A stretch of 64,000 nt of DNA from Desulfovibrio sp. Lineage in GTDB: Bacteria; Desulfobacterota; Desulfovibrionia; Desulfovibrionales; Desulfovibrionaceae. The notes under the pieces are model-generated. The model was not told the origin of the DNA, made no database searches, and was given only the letters and a program-made list of their open reading frames with translations. The stretch lies in assembly GCA_022839785.1 (NCBI GenBank), contig JALHJW010000009.1:120273-184272 (forward strand), written 5' to 3'. Shown one piece after another: positions 20,457 to 31,939 of the stretch; the first letter of the stretch is position 1, and every line of letters starts with the position of its first letter. A program made the translations under genes and the position numbers.

Positions 20457-21344
20457 GTGCTGGAACAGCAACTCATCAACGGACTCACCCTGGGCGTGAT
20501 CTACGCGCTCATCGCCGTGGGCTACAGCATGGTCTACGGCGTCATCGAGCTGATCAACTTCGCCCACGGCGAGATATACATGTTCGGGGCCTTCTTCTGC
20601 GCCACCTTCATCACCGCGTTCGGACTGCCGTTCTTCCCGGCCATGGCCCTGGCCATGATCTGCTGCGCGTGCCTGGGGGTGCTGCTCGACATCTTCGCCT
20701 ACAGGCCGCTGCGCCGCGCGCCCAGGCTGGCCCCGCTGATCACGGCCATCGGCATGTCCATCTTCCTGCAGAACCTGGCCATGATCGTCTGGGGCAGCCG
20801 CCCCAAGCCCTTCCCCCAGGAGGCTCTGCCCGCGTTCTTCCACGAGACCGCGCTGACCTTCTCGGGCGTGCAGCTCTCCTGGCTGCAGCTCTTCATCTTT
20901 TCCCTGACCATCGTGCTCATGATCGGCCTGAACCTGGTCATCACCCGGACCAAGACCGGCACTGCCATGCGCGCCCTGGCCCAGAACCAGCGCGCCGCGG
21001 CGCTCATGGGCATCAACGTGAACCGCATCATCTCCTTCACCTTCATGATCGGCTCCTCGCTCGGCGCGGTGGCGGGCATCCTGGTCAGCGTCTTCTACAA
21101 CACCATGTACCCGACCATGGGCTACAACGCGGGCGTGAAGGCCTTCGCCGCCGCGGTGCTGGGGGGCATCGGCTCGGTACCCGGGGCCATGCTCGGCGGC
21201 ATCGTGCTGGGCGTGGCCGAGGCCCTGGGCGCGGGCTACGTCTCCTCGCTCTATCGCGACGGCGTGGCCTACGCCGTGCTCATCGCCGTGATCCTCTTCA
21301 GGCCCACGGGCCTGTTCGGCAAGGCCGTGCGGCAGAAGGCGTAG
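20457..21344 (+). CDS. livH: Branched-chain amino acid ABC transporter permease LivH
   Basis: Inner-membrane permease, 295 aa, eight or so helices. Diagnostic segments: INGLTLGVIYALIAVGYSMVYGVIELINFAHGEIYMFGAF near the N-terminus, MRALAQNQRAAALMGINVNRII (the EAA-like loop that meets the ATPase) and LGGIGSVPGAMLGG near the C-terminus. The start is GTG at 20457. livM starts 4 bases after the stop. Confidence 0.95.
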   Translation: MLEQQLINGLTLGVIYALIAVGYSMVYGVIELINFAHGEIYMFGAFFCATFITAFGLPFFPAMALAMICCACLGVLLDIFAYRPLRRAPRLAPLITAIGMSIFLQNLAMIVWGSRPKPFPQEALPAFFHETALTFSGVQLSWLQLFIFSLTIVLMIGLNLVITRTKTGTAMRALAQNQRAAALMGINVNRIISFTFMIGSSLGAVAGILVSVFYNTMYPTMGYNAGVKAFAAAVLGGIGSVPGAMLGGIVLGVAEALGAGYVSSLYRDGVAYAVLIAVILFRPTGLFGKAVRQKA

Positions 21345-21348
21345 ACGC

Positions 21349-22392
21349 ATGAACACGAAGACGCTCCTCCGCAACGCCCTCCTCCTGGCCGTGCTGGCCA
21401 TCCCTCTGCTGCCCTTCGCCGGGGACTATCTGCTGCACGTCCTGACCCTGATCATGGTCTACATGGTCCTGGCCATGGGCCTGAACGTCGTGCCCGGCCT
21501 GTGCGGCATGCTGGACCTCGGTTTCGTGGGCTTCTACGGCGTGGGGGCCTACACCTGCGGCCTCCTGACCATGAACTACGAACTCTCGCTCTGGCTGATC
21601 CTGCCCATCGCGGCGCTCAACGGCGCGGTCTGGGGCATCCTGCGCGGCGCGCCCACGCTGCGGCTCACCGGCGACTACTTCGCCATCGTGACCTTCGGCT
21701 TCTCCGAACTCGTGGTCCTCTTCCTGACCAACGAGATCTGGCTGACGCGCGGCCCGCTCGGCCTGCCCGGCATCGCCCCGGCCTCCATCGACCTTTCCTG
21801 GCTGTCCAAGGCCATCAACCCCGAGTGGGACTGGTACTGGGAGTTCATCGGCGAGAAGCCGTACTTTTACATGGCCTTCGTCATGGTCGTGGGCGTCTTC
21901 TTCATGATGCGCCGCATCGAGGACTCGCGCATCGGCCGCGCCTGGTTCGCCATCCGCGAGGACGATCTGGCCGCCGCCTCGGCGGGCATCGACGTGCAGA
22001 TCTACAAGGTCATCGCCTACGCCGTGTCCGCGGCCATCGGCGCGGTGGCGGGCAGCTTCCTGGCCCGCTGGACCATGTTCCTCTCGCCGGACATGTTCAA
22101 GTTCTGGGAGTCCTTCCTGGTGCTGTGCATGATCGTGCTGGGCGGCCTGGGCAACATGACCGGCGCGCTGCTCGGCTCGGTGGTGCTCATCGCCATGGGC
22201 GAGCTGCTGCGCGAGATCCTGCCCCGCCTGGGCATGCCCGCGGAGACGCGCTTCATCGTCTACGGCCTGATCATGGTCCTGATCATGCGCTTCAAGCCTT
22301 CGGGGTTCCTGCCCAAGATCGCGGACGCGGCCCTGCACAACCCGATCATCGTGGAACTCCGGCGCAGCCTCAAGGCCAAGGGGGTGGTCTAG
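21349..22392 (+). CDS. livM: Branched-chain amino acid ABC transporter permease LivM
   Basis: Second permease, 347 aa. Key segments: MVLAMGLNVVPGLCGMLDLGFVGFYGVGAYT, LRLTGDYFAIVTFGF, the cytoplasmic loop GRAWFAIREDDLAAASAGIDV and ILGGLGNMTGALLGSVVL (written VLGGLGNMTG here). It forms the transmembrane heterodimer with LivH. One base separates its stop from the livG start. Confidence 0.95.
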   Translation: MNTKTLLRNALLLAVLAIPLLPFAGDYLLHVLTLIMVYMVLAMGLNVVPGLCGMLDLGFVGFYGVGAYTCGLLTMNYELSLWLILPIAALNGAVWGILRGAPTLRLTGDYFAIVTFGFSELVVLFLTNEIWLTRGPLGLPGIAPASIDLSWLSKAINPEWDWYWEFIGEKPYFYMAFVMVVGVFFMMRRIEDSRIGRAWFAIREDDLAAASAGIDVQIYKVIAYAVSAAIGAVAGSFLARWTMFLSPDMFKFWESFLVLCMIVLGGLGNMTGALLGSVVLIAMGELLREILPRLGMPAETRFIVYGLIMVLIMRFKPSGFLPKIADAALHNPIIVELRRSLKAKGVV

Positions 22393-22393
22393 C

Positions 22394-23180
22394 ATGAACG
22401 CATCCGCCCCCCTGCTCAAGGTCGACGGCGTGAGCAAGCAGTTCGGCGGCCTGATGGCCCTCTCGGAGGTCTCCTTCGAGGTCCTGCCCGGCCGCATCAC
22501 CGGCCTCATCGGCCCCAACGGAGCGGGCAAGACCACGCTCTTCAACTGCATCGCGGGCGTGTACACGCCCACCAAGGGCCGCCTGCTCTTCGACGCCGCG
22601 GACGGCGCACGCCGGACCAACGGCTTCAAGCCGGAACGCATGACCGCCCTGGGCATCGCCCGCACCTTCCAGAACATCCGGCTCTTCTCCCAGCTCACGG
22701 TGCTCGACAACGTGCGCATCGGCCGCCACTGCCGCACCTCGCAGGGCCTGTTTGGCGCGATCTTCCGCACCGCCGCGCAGGTGGCGGAGGAGCGGCGCAT
22801 CGTGGACGAGGCCATGCGCTGGCTGTCCTTCGTGGGGCTGGAGGGCAAGGCCTTCTTCCAGTCCTCGGCCCTGTCCTACGGCGACCAGCGCCGCCTGGAG
22901 ATCGCCCGCGCCCTGGCCACAGGCCCCAGGCTCCTCCTGCTGGACGAGCCCGCGGCGGGCATGAACCCGCAGGAAACCGCCTCCCTTGTGGGGCTGATCC
23001 ACGCCATCATGAAGGAAGGCGTCACGGTCGTGCTCATCGAGCACGACATGAAGCTGGTCATGTCCATTTGCGAGCATCTCGTGGTCCTGGACCACGGCAT
23101 GAAGATCGCCGAGGGCGGCCCGCGCGACATCCGCGAGAACCCGCAGGTCATCGAGGCCTATCTGGGAAGGGGAGCCGCCC

Positions 23181-23188
<8 letters not shown>
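22394..23188 (+). CDS. livG: Branched-chain amino acid ABC transporter ATPase LivG
   Basis: ATP-binding subunit, 264 aa. Walker A GPNGAGKTT, the LivG-typical GIARTFQNIRLFSQLTVLDNV, signature LSYGDQRRLEIARAL (YGDQ in place of GGQ, as in LivG), and Walker B LLLLDEPAAGMNP. The last 8 bases overlap livF, so the two ATPases are co-translated. It energises import through LivH/LivM. Confidence 0.96.
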
Positions 23189-25563
<2,375 letters not shown>

Positions 25564-25597
25564 CGAAACGTCAGCCTCCCATTTCCTGTACCCACGG

Positions 25598-25624
25598 CCC
25601 GGCCCCTTTACCGGGGCCGGGTTT
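25598..25624 (+). terminator. Terminator-like hairpin between guaB and guaA
   Basis: CCCGGCCCC (25598-25606) pairs perfectly with GGGGCCGGG (25613-25621), followed by only three T residues. TGTACCC (25587-25593) just upstream could also pair with GGGTACA (25627-25633) in the next element, enclosing this hairpin. This allows two competing folds before guaA. Confidence 0.5.
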
Positions 25625-25643
25625 GGGGGTACAAGGCCCAAAC
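25621..25643 (+). promoter_or_regulatory. guaA leader hairpin with GGTACAAGG loop
   Basis: GTTTGGG (25621-25627) pairs perfectly with CCCAAAC (25637-25643) around the loop GGTACAAGG. The guaB leader has the same GGGTACAAG string within a hairpin whose outer stem bases differ but still pair (TCA/TGA there, TTT/AAA here). The hairpin ends 20 bases before the guaA ATG, with the Shine-Dalgarno AAGGGA between. Confidence 0.45.
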
Positions 25644-25663
25644 ATCATTGCCAAGGGACCGTC

Positions 25664-27214
25664 ATGGAACACCACGACCGCGTCGTCATTCTCGATTTCG
25701 GCTCGCAGTACACCCAGCTCATCGCCCGCCGCGTGCGCGAGGCCGGGGTCTTCTCCGAGATACATCCCTGCACCCTGCCTGCCGCCGAACTGAAGGCCCT
25801 GGACCCCAAGGCCATCATCCTCTCCGGCGGCCCGGCCAGCGTGCTCGACCCCGATTCCCCGGGCCTGGACCCGGCCATCCTCTCCTGGGGCGTGCCGGTC
25901 CTGGGCATCTGCTACGGCATGCAGCTCCTCTCCAAGGTCCTAGGCGGCCGAGTGAGCAAGGCCACGGACCGCGAGTACGGCCGCGCCGAGCTTGAGGTCA
26001 TGGAAGGCGCGAAGCTGCTGGACGGCCTGCGCAGCCAGGACAAGCACCAAGTCTGGATGTCCCACGGCGACCATGTGGACGCCGCGCCCGCGGGCTTCTC
26101 GGTCATCGCCCGCACCCCGTCCGTGCCCATCGCGGCCATGGCCTGCGTGGAGCGCAAGATCTGGGCGCTGCAGTTCCACCCCGAGGTGGCGCACACCGAC
26201 GACGGCGACGTCATCCTGCACAATTTCCTCTTCAAGATCGCGGCCGTGAAGCCCGGCTGGACCATGGCCTCCTTCGTGGAGTCCACGGTGGCCGACCTGC
26301 GCGCCAGGATCGGCGACGCGCACGTCATCTGCGGGCTTTCGGGCGGCATCGACTCCACCGTGGTGGCGCTGCTCCTGCACAAGGCCATCGGCAGGCAGCT
26401 CACCTGCATCTTCGTGGACAACGGCCTGCTCAGGGTCGGCGAGCGCGAGGAGGTCATCGGCTATCTGCAGAAGCACACCGACCTGAACCTCGTGGCCGTG
26501 GACGCGGCCGACCGCTTCCTCTCGCTGCTGCAGGGCGAGGAGGACCCGGAGAAGAAGCGCAAGACCATCGGCTACACCTTCATCGAGGTCTTCGACGAGG
26601 AAGCCCGGAAGATCAAGGACGTCAAGTACCTGGCCCAGGGCACGCTGTATCCGGACGTGATCGAGTCGGTCTCCTTCAAGGGCGGCCCCTCGGCGGTGAT
26701 CAAGAGCCACCACAACGTGGGCGGCCTGCCGGAGAAGATGAATCTGGCCCTGGTGGAGCCGCTGCGTGAACTGTTCAAGGACGAGGTGCGCAAGGTCGCG
26801 GCCGAACTCGGCCTGCCCGACTACATCATCTGGCGTCATCCCTTCCCCGGGCCGGGGCTGGCCATCCGCGTCATCGGCGAGGTCACGACCGAGCGCCTGG
26901 AGATCCTCAGGCAGGCCGACCGCATCGTGCAGCAGGAGTTGCACGCCTCGGACTGGTACCGCAAGGTCTGGCAGGGCTTCGCCGTGCTCCTGCCGCTCAA
27001 GACCGTGGGCGTCATGGGCGACGACCGCACCTACGAGCACGTCATCGCCCTGCGCGTCGTGGACAGCCTGGACGCCATGACTGCGGACTGGACGCGCCTG
27101 CCGTCGGAGGTCCTGGCCCGCATCTCCGGCCGCATCATCAACGAGGTCAAGGGCGTGAACCGTGTGGTCTACGATATCTCCTCCAAGCCGCCCAGCACCA
27201 TCGAGTGGGAGTAG
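25664..27214 (+). CDS. guaA: GMP synthase (glutamine-hydrolysing)
   Basis: Converts XMP, ATP and glutamine to GMP. 516 aa. The N-terminal class I amidotransferase domain (1-195) shows [18 protein letters not shown], the nucleophile cysteine in GICYGMQLL and the His/Glu pair in QFHPEV. The ATP-pyrophosphatase domain has the P-loop [18 protein letters not shown], and the C-terminal dimerisation part ends in the invariant IEWE. Forms a GMP branch operon with guaB; tatA follows 15 bases downstream. Confidence 0.98.
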   Translation: MEHHDRVVILDFGSQYTQLIARRVREAGVFSEIHPCTLPAAELKALDPKAIILSGGPASVLDPDSPGLDPAILSWGVPVLGICYGMQLLSKVLGGRVSKATDREYGRAELEVMEGAKLLDGLRSQDKHQVWMSHGDHVDAAPAGFSVIARTPSVPIAAMACVERKIWALQFHPEVAHTDDGDVILHNFLFKIAAVKPGWTMASFVESTVADLRARIGDAHVICGLSGGIDSTVVALLLHKAIGRQLTCIFVDNGLLRVGEREEVIGYLQKHTDLNLVAVDAADRFLSLLQGEEDPEKKRKTIGYTFIEVFDEEARKIKDVKYLAQGTLYPDVIESVSFKGGPSAVIKSHHNVGGLPEKMNLALVEPLRELFKDEVRKVAAELGLPDYIIWRHPFPGPGLAIRVIGEVTTERLEILRQADRIVQQELHASDWYRKVWQGFAVLLPLKTVGVMGDDRTYEHVIALRVVDSLDAMTADWTRLPSEVLARISGRIINEVKGVNRVVYDISSKPPSTIEWE

Positions 27215-27229
27215 GGCAGGGAGCATTCC

Positions 27230-27529
27230 ATGTTCGGCATCGGCCAGTTCGAGCTTCTGATCATCATCGTCGTGGCGCTCATCGTCATCGGGCCGGGCAA
27301 GCTGCCCGACCTGATGCGCAGCATCGGCAAGGGCTTCGCCGAGTTCAAGCGCGTCTCCACGGACGTCAAGCAGACCTTCGACATGGAGGTCCGCCGCGCC
27401 GAGCAGGACGCGGATAAGAAGGAGAGCGAGGCCAAGGCCAAGCCCGCGGCCAAGCCTGAGGCCAAGGCCGAAGCCAAGCCCGAGGCCGCGTCCTCCCAGA
27501 CCGCCGCCGACACGGAGAACAAGGCGTGA
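27230..27529 (+). CDS. tatA: Twin-arginine translocase subunit TatA/TatB
   Basis: A 99-aa protein with one N-terminal helix ([22 protein letters not shown]), a hinge and an amphipathic helix ([15 protein letters not shown]), the standard TatA/B plan for folded-protein export. The tail is a low-complexity Lys-Ala-Pro-Glu run (about residues 65-88). The GPGKLPDL motif with a Glu at position 8 is shared by TatA and TatB types; only one such gene is here. It overlaps tatC by 4 bases. Confidence 0.9.
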   Translation: MFGIGQFELLIIIVVALIVIGPGKLPDLMRSIGKGFAEFKRVSTDVKQTFDMEVRRAEQDADKKESEAKAKPAAKPEAKAEAKPEAASSQTAADTENKA

Positions 27530-28524
27530 GCGCAGCCGGAAGCGACGACGCGGCCCGCAAGGAGCCTGAGGAGGAGAACCTCTCCGCCGAGGTCCCTGCC
27601 GGGAACGCCGGAGAGGGCGCTTCCGAGAAGCCCGCCGCTCTGCCTCCCGCCGGGGAGGAGGCCCTGCCTCCCGCGGAAGCCGCGGCGGAGGGCGAGCCTC
27701 CTGCCGCAACCGAGGAGTCCGAAGAGGCCGAGGAGGCCGCCGCGCCCGAGACCCGCATGTCCCTTCTGGAGCACCTGGGGGAGTTGCGCACGCGGCTCCT
27801 GCGCAGCATCATCGCCTGCTTCGTGGGCATGCTGGTCTGCTGGAACTGGAAGGAGAACATCCTCGACGCCCTCATGGCGCCGATGCTCAAGGTCCTCATG
27901 GCCTCGGGCCAGACGCATTTCATCTACACCGAGCCGGCCGAGGCCTTCTTCACCTACATGAAGGCCAGCTTCCTGGGCGGCATGGTCCTGGTCAGCCCCT
28001 ACATCTTCTACCAGCTCTGGCGTTTCATCGCGCCCGGGCTCTACGACCACGAGCGCAAGTGGCTGACGCCCATCGCCCTCTTATCGGCCCTGCTCTTCGT
28101 GGCCGGAGCGGGCTTCGGGTATTTCGTGGTCTTCCCCTACGGCTTCGACTATTTCGCCAGCTTCATCGGGCCGCAACTCCAGTTCCTGCCCGCCCTGGCG
28201 GTCTACTTCGGCTTCTCGGTGAAGATGCTCCTGGCCTTCGGTCTGATCTTCGAACTGCCGCTCTTCGTGCTCTTCCTCTCGCGCCTGGGCATGGTCACGG
28301 CAGAGGGCATGCGCCGCGCCCGGCGCTGGTCCATCCTGGTGATCTTCATCGTGGCCGCCGTGCTCACGCCGCCCGATCCCTTCTCCCAGACCGCCATGGC
28401 CCTGCCGCTGATCGTGCTCTACGAGATCAGCATCTGGGTGGCCAAGGTCTTCGGGAAGAAGCGTCCCGTCCCGCCCGCTCCGGAAGAGACGGTGGACGAG
28501 GCCAGGGCGGGCGAAGAGGCCTGA
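27526..28524 (+). CDS. tatC: Twin-arginine translocase subunit TatC with long acidic N-terminal extension
   Basis: Six-helix receptor of the Tat export pathway, 332 aa. The conserved core starts at residue 78 with [18 protein letters not shown] and continues through [38 protein letters not shown] and [14 protein letters not shown]. Before the core is a roughly 77-residue Glu/Ala/Pro-rich cytoplasmic extension not found in most TatC proteins. GTG at 27526 overlaps the tatA stop; an ATG at 27757, at the core start, is an alternative, but the extension has coding-like codon use and no better ribosome site is seen there. Confidence 0.93.
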   Translation: MSAAGSDDAARKEPEEENLSAEVPAGNAGEGASEKPAALPPAGEEALPPAEAAAEGEPPAATEESEEAEEAAAPETRMSLLEHLGELRTRLLRSIIACFVGMLVCWNWKENILDALMAPMLKVLMASGQTHFIYTEPAEAFFTYMKASFLGGMVLVSPYIFYQLWRFIAPGLYDHERKWLTPIALLSALLFVAGAGFGYFVVFPYGFDYFASFIGPQLQFLPALAVYFGFSVKMLLAFGLIFELPLFVLFLSRLGMVTAEGMRRARRWSILVIFIVAAVLTPPDPFSQTAMALPLIVLYEISIWVAKVFGKKRPVPPAPEETVDEARAGEEA

Positions 28525-28582
28525 TCCCGCCGCCTTGCCTTGGCCCGCAATTGGTGTCATTGACCCTGAAGATGGGAAGTTC

Positions 28583-29176
28583 ATGATGCACAGCCGCACC
28601 GCAGCCATCGCCCGCGAAACCAGGGAGACGAACATCCGCGCCGAGCTTTGCCTCGACGGCTCCGGCCGGACCGAGATCGCCACCGGTTTCGGCTTCGCGG
28701 ACCACATGCTGACCCTGCTCGCCTTCTGGGCGGACTTCGACCTCACCCTGCACTGCACGGGCGACCTGCAGATCGACGCCCACCACAGCCTGGAGGACGT
28801 CGGACTGGTGCTGGGCCAGGCCCTGGCCCAGGCTCTGGGCGGCAAGGAAGGCATCGAGCGCGTCGGGCTGGCCAAGGTGCCCATGGACGAGGCGCTCTCC
28901 GAGGTCTGCGTGGACATCTCCGGCCGTCCCTACGTCGTCTTCCTCGGCGACGAACTCCTCCCGCCGGTCATCGCCGGGGAGGAGAAGGACGTCTGGCGCG
29001 AGTTCCTCAAATCCTTCGCCTACAAGGCCCAGATCAACCTGCACGTCCGCTTCGAGTACGGAACAAACGGCCACCATCTGCTGGAATCCGTCTTCAAGGG
29101 CCTCGGCCTGGCGCTTCGCAGCGCCGTGCGCCGCACCCGGAAGGGCGTGACCAGCACCAAAGGGAGTCTCGACTGA
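28583..29176 (+). CDS. hisB: Imidazoleglycerol-phosphate dehydratase
   Basis: Sixth step of histidine biosynthesis: dehydrates imidazoleglycerol phosphate. 197 aa, mono-functional length (no phosphatase domain). Metal-binding motifs are visible: [29 protein letters not shown] and [19 protein letters not shown]. Two adjacent ATG codons (28583, 28586) follow GGGAAG; either may serve. It overlaps the downstream lipoprotein gene by one base (TGATG). Confidence 0.96.
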   Translation: MMHSRTAAIARETRETNIRAELCLDGSGRTEIATGFGFADHMLTLLAFWADFDLTLHCTGDLQIDAHHSLEDVGLVLGQALAQALGGKEGIERVGLAKVPMDEALSEVCVDISGRPYVVFLGDELLPPVIAGEEKDVWREFLKSFAYKAQINLHVRFEYGTNGHHLLESVFKGLGLALRSAVRRTRKGVTSTKGSLD

Positions 29177-29862
29177 TGCCGCGCACCGCCCGTTTCCCGC
29201 TCCTCCTGATCCTGGCTCTCTTCGTCCTGGCCACCGGCTGCCAGAAGCAGACCCCGCCGCCGCGCGACCTGACCGTCGCCAAGACCCTGGGCGTGGCCCC
29301 CTTCAGCAACCCCCAGCACGCCTGGGAACTGCTGGCCGGGTGCGATCCGTCCATGTGCAACATCGTCAAACCCGAGGTGCTCCTGAAGCTCAACCAGGCG
29401 CTGGCCGCCGAGCTTGAGGCGGGCGGCCGCTCCTACGTGCCGCGCAGCGTGGTGCGGGGCTGCCAGGAAACCTCCAAGGTCGAGGATCTGCCCGGTTCCC
29501 CCCAGGCCCAGGCCCTGCAGTACTGGCTGGGGGTCGGCTCCTGCGCGGGCGTGGACTACCTGCTCGTGCCTCAGCTCATGTTCTATCGCGAGCGGGCGGG
29601 CGGCGACTGGGGCGTGTCCGAGCCCGCCTCGGTGATCATGTACGTCTTCCTCCTGGACGTGAAGAACCAGGGCATCGCCCGCCGGTTCTCCTTCGACGAG
29701 ACCCAGGCGGCCCTCTCCGACAACCTCCTCGACGCCGGAACCTTTTTCAAGCGCGGCGGCAAGTGGATCACGGCCGAGCAGATGGCCGCCGAGGCCATCA
29801 AGGAGGCCGTGCGCGAACTGGGCCTGTCCTCGGCGTCCGCGGCCAAGCGGGAGGCTCAGTGA
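29176..29862 (+). CDS. Lipoprotein of unknown function between hisB and hisA
   Basis: A 228-aa secreted lipoprotein: positively charged start, hydrophobic core and lipobox LATGC with Cys22. The mature part has cysteines in pairs (CDPSMC, then CQE and CAG), a short VAPFSN strand, and a segment with [12 protein letters not shown] that resembles the folds of CsgG/LPP20-like small outer-membrane lipoproteins, though I cannot assign a family. It is tightly coupled at both ends: its ATG overlaps the hisB stop and its stop overlaps the GTG of hisA. A histidine-pathway role is not implied by sequence. Confidence 0.75.
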   Translation: MPRTARFPLLLILALFVLATGCQKQTPPPRDLTVAKTLGVAPFSNPQHAWELLAGCDPSMCNIVKPEVLLKLNQALAAELEAGGRSYVPRSVVRGCQETSKVEDLPGSPQAQALQYWLGVGSCAGVDYLLVPQLMFYRERAGGDWGVSEPASVIMYVFLLDVKNQGIARRFSFDETQAALSDNLLDAGTFFKRGGKWITAEQMAAEAIKEAVRELGLSSASAAKREAQ

Positions 29863-30590
29863 TCCTGTTTCCCGCTGTCGATGTGAAGGACGGCCGCTGC
29901 GTGCGGCTCCGTCAGGGAAAGAAGGACGAGGTCACGGTTTTCGCGGACGATCCGCTGCAGATGGCCCGCCACTGGGTGGACCTGGGGGCGCGTTGGCTGC
30001 ACGTGGTTGACCTGGACGGCGCGTTCGACGGCCGCCCGGTGAATTTCGGCCTGGTGCGCCGCATGTGCGCGGAACTGCCCATCCCGGTGCAGCTCGGAGG
30101 CGGCATCCGCGACATCGCCACGGCCCGCGCCTACGTGGAGGCCGGGGTGGAGCGGCTGATCATCGGCACCATGGCCCTGGAGCAGCCGGACCTCTTCGCC
30201 GAGATGTGCGCGGCCCTGCCGGGCAAGGTCGGCGTCTCCCTGGACGCCGCGGACGGCCGTCTCAAGACCAAGGGCTGGGTGAGCGACGCCGGGCTTACGG
30301 TGGACGAGGTGCTGCCGCGCCTGGAAGCCGCCGGCGCGCCGTTCATCATCTACACCGACATCAGCCGCGACGGCATGCACGCCGGGGTCAACCTGGCGGC
30401 CATGGAGCGCCTCTGCGCGGCCACGCGCATCCCGGTCATCGCCGCGGGCGGCGTGACGAATCTGGACGATCTCAAGAAGCTCTGGCCGCTGTCCAGCCGC
30501 GGCCTTGAAGGCGTGATCACGGGCCGCGCCATCTACGAAGGCACGCTCGACTTCCGGGCTGCCATGGACTGGATCGCGGCCCAGGAATAG
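29859..30590 (+). CDS. hisA: Phosphoribosylformimino-5-aminoimidazole carboxamide ribotide isomerase
   Basis: Fourth step of histidine synthesis (ProFAR isomerase), a TIM barrel of 243 aa. Landmarks: [17 protein letters not shown] with the catalytic Asp8 region, [18 protein letters not shown], the second catalytic Asp in [12 protein letters not shown], and [14 protein letters not shown]. The start is a GTG at 29859 overlapping the preceding stop (GTGA). A copZ-like gene follows 19 bases later. Confidence 0.96.
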   Translation: MILFPAVDVKDGRCVRLRQGKKDEVTVFADDPLQMARHWVDLGARWLHVVDLDGAFDGRPVNFGLVRRMCAELPIPVQLGGGIRDIATARAYVEAGVERLIIGTMALEQPDLFAEMCAALPGKVGVSLDAADGRLKTKGWVSDAGLTVDEVLPRLEAAGAPFIIYTDISRDGMHAGVNLAAMERLCAATRIPVIAAGGVTNLDDLKKLWPLSSRGLEGVITGRAIYEGTLDFRAAMDWIAAQE

Positions 30591-30609
30591 GTTCCCCAAG
30601 GAGGACGTC

Positions 30610-30816
30610 ATGGCGAAACGGACCATCAAGGTGAAGGGCATGAGCTGCGGCCACTGCACGGCCGCGGTCGCGGAGGCCTTGCAGAAGCTCCCTGGCGTCT
30701 CGGACGTCACGGTGGACATGGCCTTCGGCACGGCCACCTTCGCCGAGGCCACCCCCCTGGACCCCAAGACGCTGAGGGACGCCATCGAGAAGATCGGCTT
30801 CGAGTTCGGCGGATAA
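30610..30816 (+). CDS. Heavy-metal-associated domain protein, CopZ-like copper chaperone
   Basis: A 68-aa single HMA domain with the metal site GMSCGHCTAAV (MxCxxC) and the ferredoxin-like beta-alpha-beta pattern ending IGFEFGG. Expected to bind Cu(I), or another soft metal, and pass it to an exporter ATPase; no such ATPase is in the window. The ATG follows AAGGAGG. It is the last gene before a strong terminator. Confidence 0.88.
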   Translation: MAKRTIKVKGMSCGHCTAAVAEALQKLPGVSDVTVDMAFGTATFAEATPLDPKTLRDAIEKIGFEFGG

Positions 30817-30887
30817 GCGAAGCCGCAGCCGCGGATCGACGCGGAGGGACGCGGCCTGCCGTGCGACGGCGGAGCTGGCCGGGCCGC

Positions 30888-30934
30888 GAAACAGGAAACG
30901 GGCGGGCGCTTTGCGCCCGCCCGTTTCCTGTTTC
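30888..30934. terminator. Bidirectional terminator, 22-bp perfect inverted repeat
   Basis: The 22 bases at 30888-30909 are the exact reverse complement of 30913-30934, with a TTT loop. GC-rich centre and T/A-rich ends make it work for both strands. It separates the plus-strand gua/tat/his run from the convergent DUF3179 gene, which ends 20 bases beyond it. Confidence 0.92.
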
Positions 30935-30953
30935 GTGGCGGATTCCTTTCTCG

Positions 30954-31847
30954 TCACCGCAGCGGCCGGATGTCCGGCCAGCGGGCGTGGAAGGCGAACC
31001 AGTAGGCCTCGAAGCCGTCCGCTCCCTCGGCCGTGAGCGCGCCCAGGGCCTCATTGAGGCGCACGCGGACCCGGCGTCCGCCCAGGCTGAATTCGAGTCC
31101 CCCCGGATGGCGCTGGCCGAAGCCCGTGACCAGCAGGGCCGTGCGTTCGCCCCCCGCGGTCAGGACCAGCACCCGTTCCTTTGGGGAGAGGCCGCCGCCG
31201 TGCGCTCCCACGGGGAAGAAGAGGGCGTCGGATTCGCGGTAGTTCTCGAAGGGCGAGCAGTCGTAGTCCCAGACGCCGCCGTCGGGCGCGGCCAGGAGCA
31301 TGCTGTGGGGATGCGCCTGCCGCCAGCGTCCCCAGGTGGAATGCGTCACCGGGAAGGTTTCCGGCGCGCGGCCCCTGAGCGGTCCGTCGAAGAAGGTTCC
31401 GTCCATCTGCACCAGGCGGCTCTTGGTTTCCCGGTCCGTGAGGATGAGGTTGGAGTCGGCCACCAGGCCGCTCACCGCCAGGGTGAAGCCGCTGAAGCCC
31501 ACCGCCGCCCCGGCATAGGGACAGTAAGTCAGGCTGCGCTTCTCGCCCCCGGCCAGGAAATTGACGGCCTCGTGCCAGACCAGGAAGCGCAGGGGAAAGG
31601 CGGCGACGAAGCCCTTCAGGCTGACGCCGAAGACCTCCTCCTCGTCCAGGGCCGCGGCGTCGTCGGGGCCGAGAAAGCGCGGCGCGTCCACCGCCAGTTG
31701 CTCCGCGAAGGTCTCGCCGCGCGACAGGGCGCGGGTGGCTGGCTGGCGGTGCTCGTCCGCGCCTTTGGGCACGGCCACGATCTGTCCCGACCCGAAGGCC
31801 GGGAACGCGCAGCAGAGGAGCAGGACGAGCAGGGCGGGAAGACGCAT
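30954..31847 (-). CDS. DUF3179-family secreted protein
   Basis: A 297-aa protein with a signal peptide (MRLPALLVLLLCCAFPAFG, cleavage near residue 19-21). The DUF3179 domain follows: FLVWHEAVNF, the cysteine-containing LTYCPYAGAAVGF, SGLVADSNLILTDRET and STWGRWRQAHPHS. The family is widespread and of unknown function; its conserved Cys and His residues suggest a metal or redox site. ATG 31847 is chosen by the signal peptide. It lies 92 bases downstream of uraA and may be co-transcribed. Confidence 0.82.
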   Translation of the reverse strand: MRLPALLVLLLCCAFPAFGSGQIVAVPKGADEHRQPATRALSRGETFAEQLAVDAPRFLGPDDAAALDEEEVFGVSLKGFVAAFPLRFLVWHEAVNFLAGGEKRSLTYCPYAGAAVGFSGFTLAVSGLVADSNLILTDRETKSRLVQMDGTFFDGPLRGRAPETFPVTHSTWGRWRQAHPHSMLLAAPDGGVWDYDCSPFENYRESDALFFPVGAHGGGLSPKERVLVLTAGGERTALLVTGFGQRHPGGLEFSLGGRRVRVRLNEALGALTAEGADGFEAYWFAFHARWPDIRPLR

Positions 31848-31939
31848 GACGCGATCCGATGCAAGGCGGATGCCGCGGCGGGCGGCGGGCGGGACCCGGC
31901 TGCCCGGGTCCCGCGTGAAGGCGTGCAAGGCGTTCGTGG

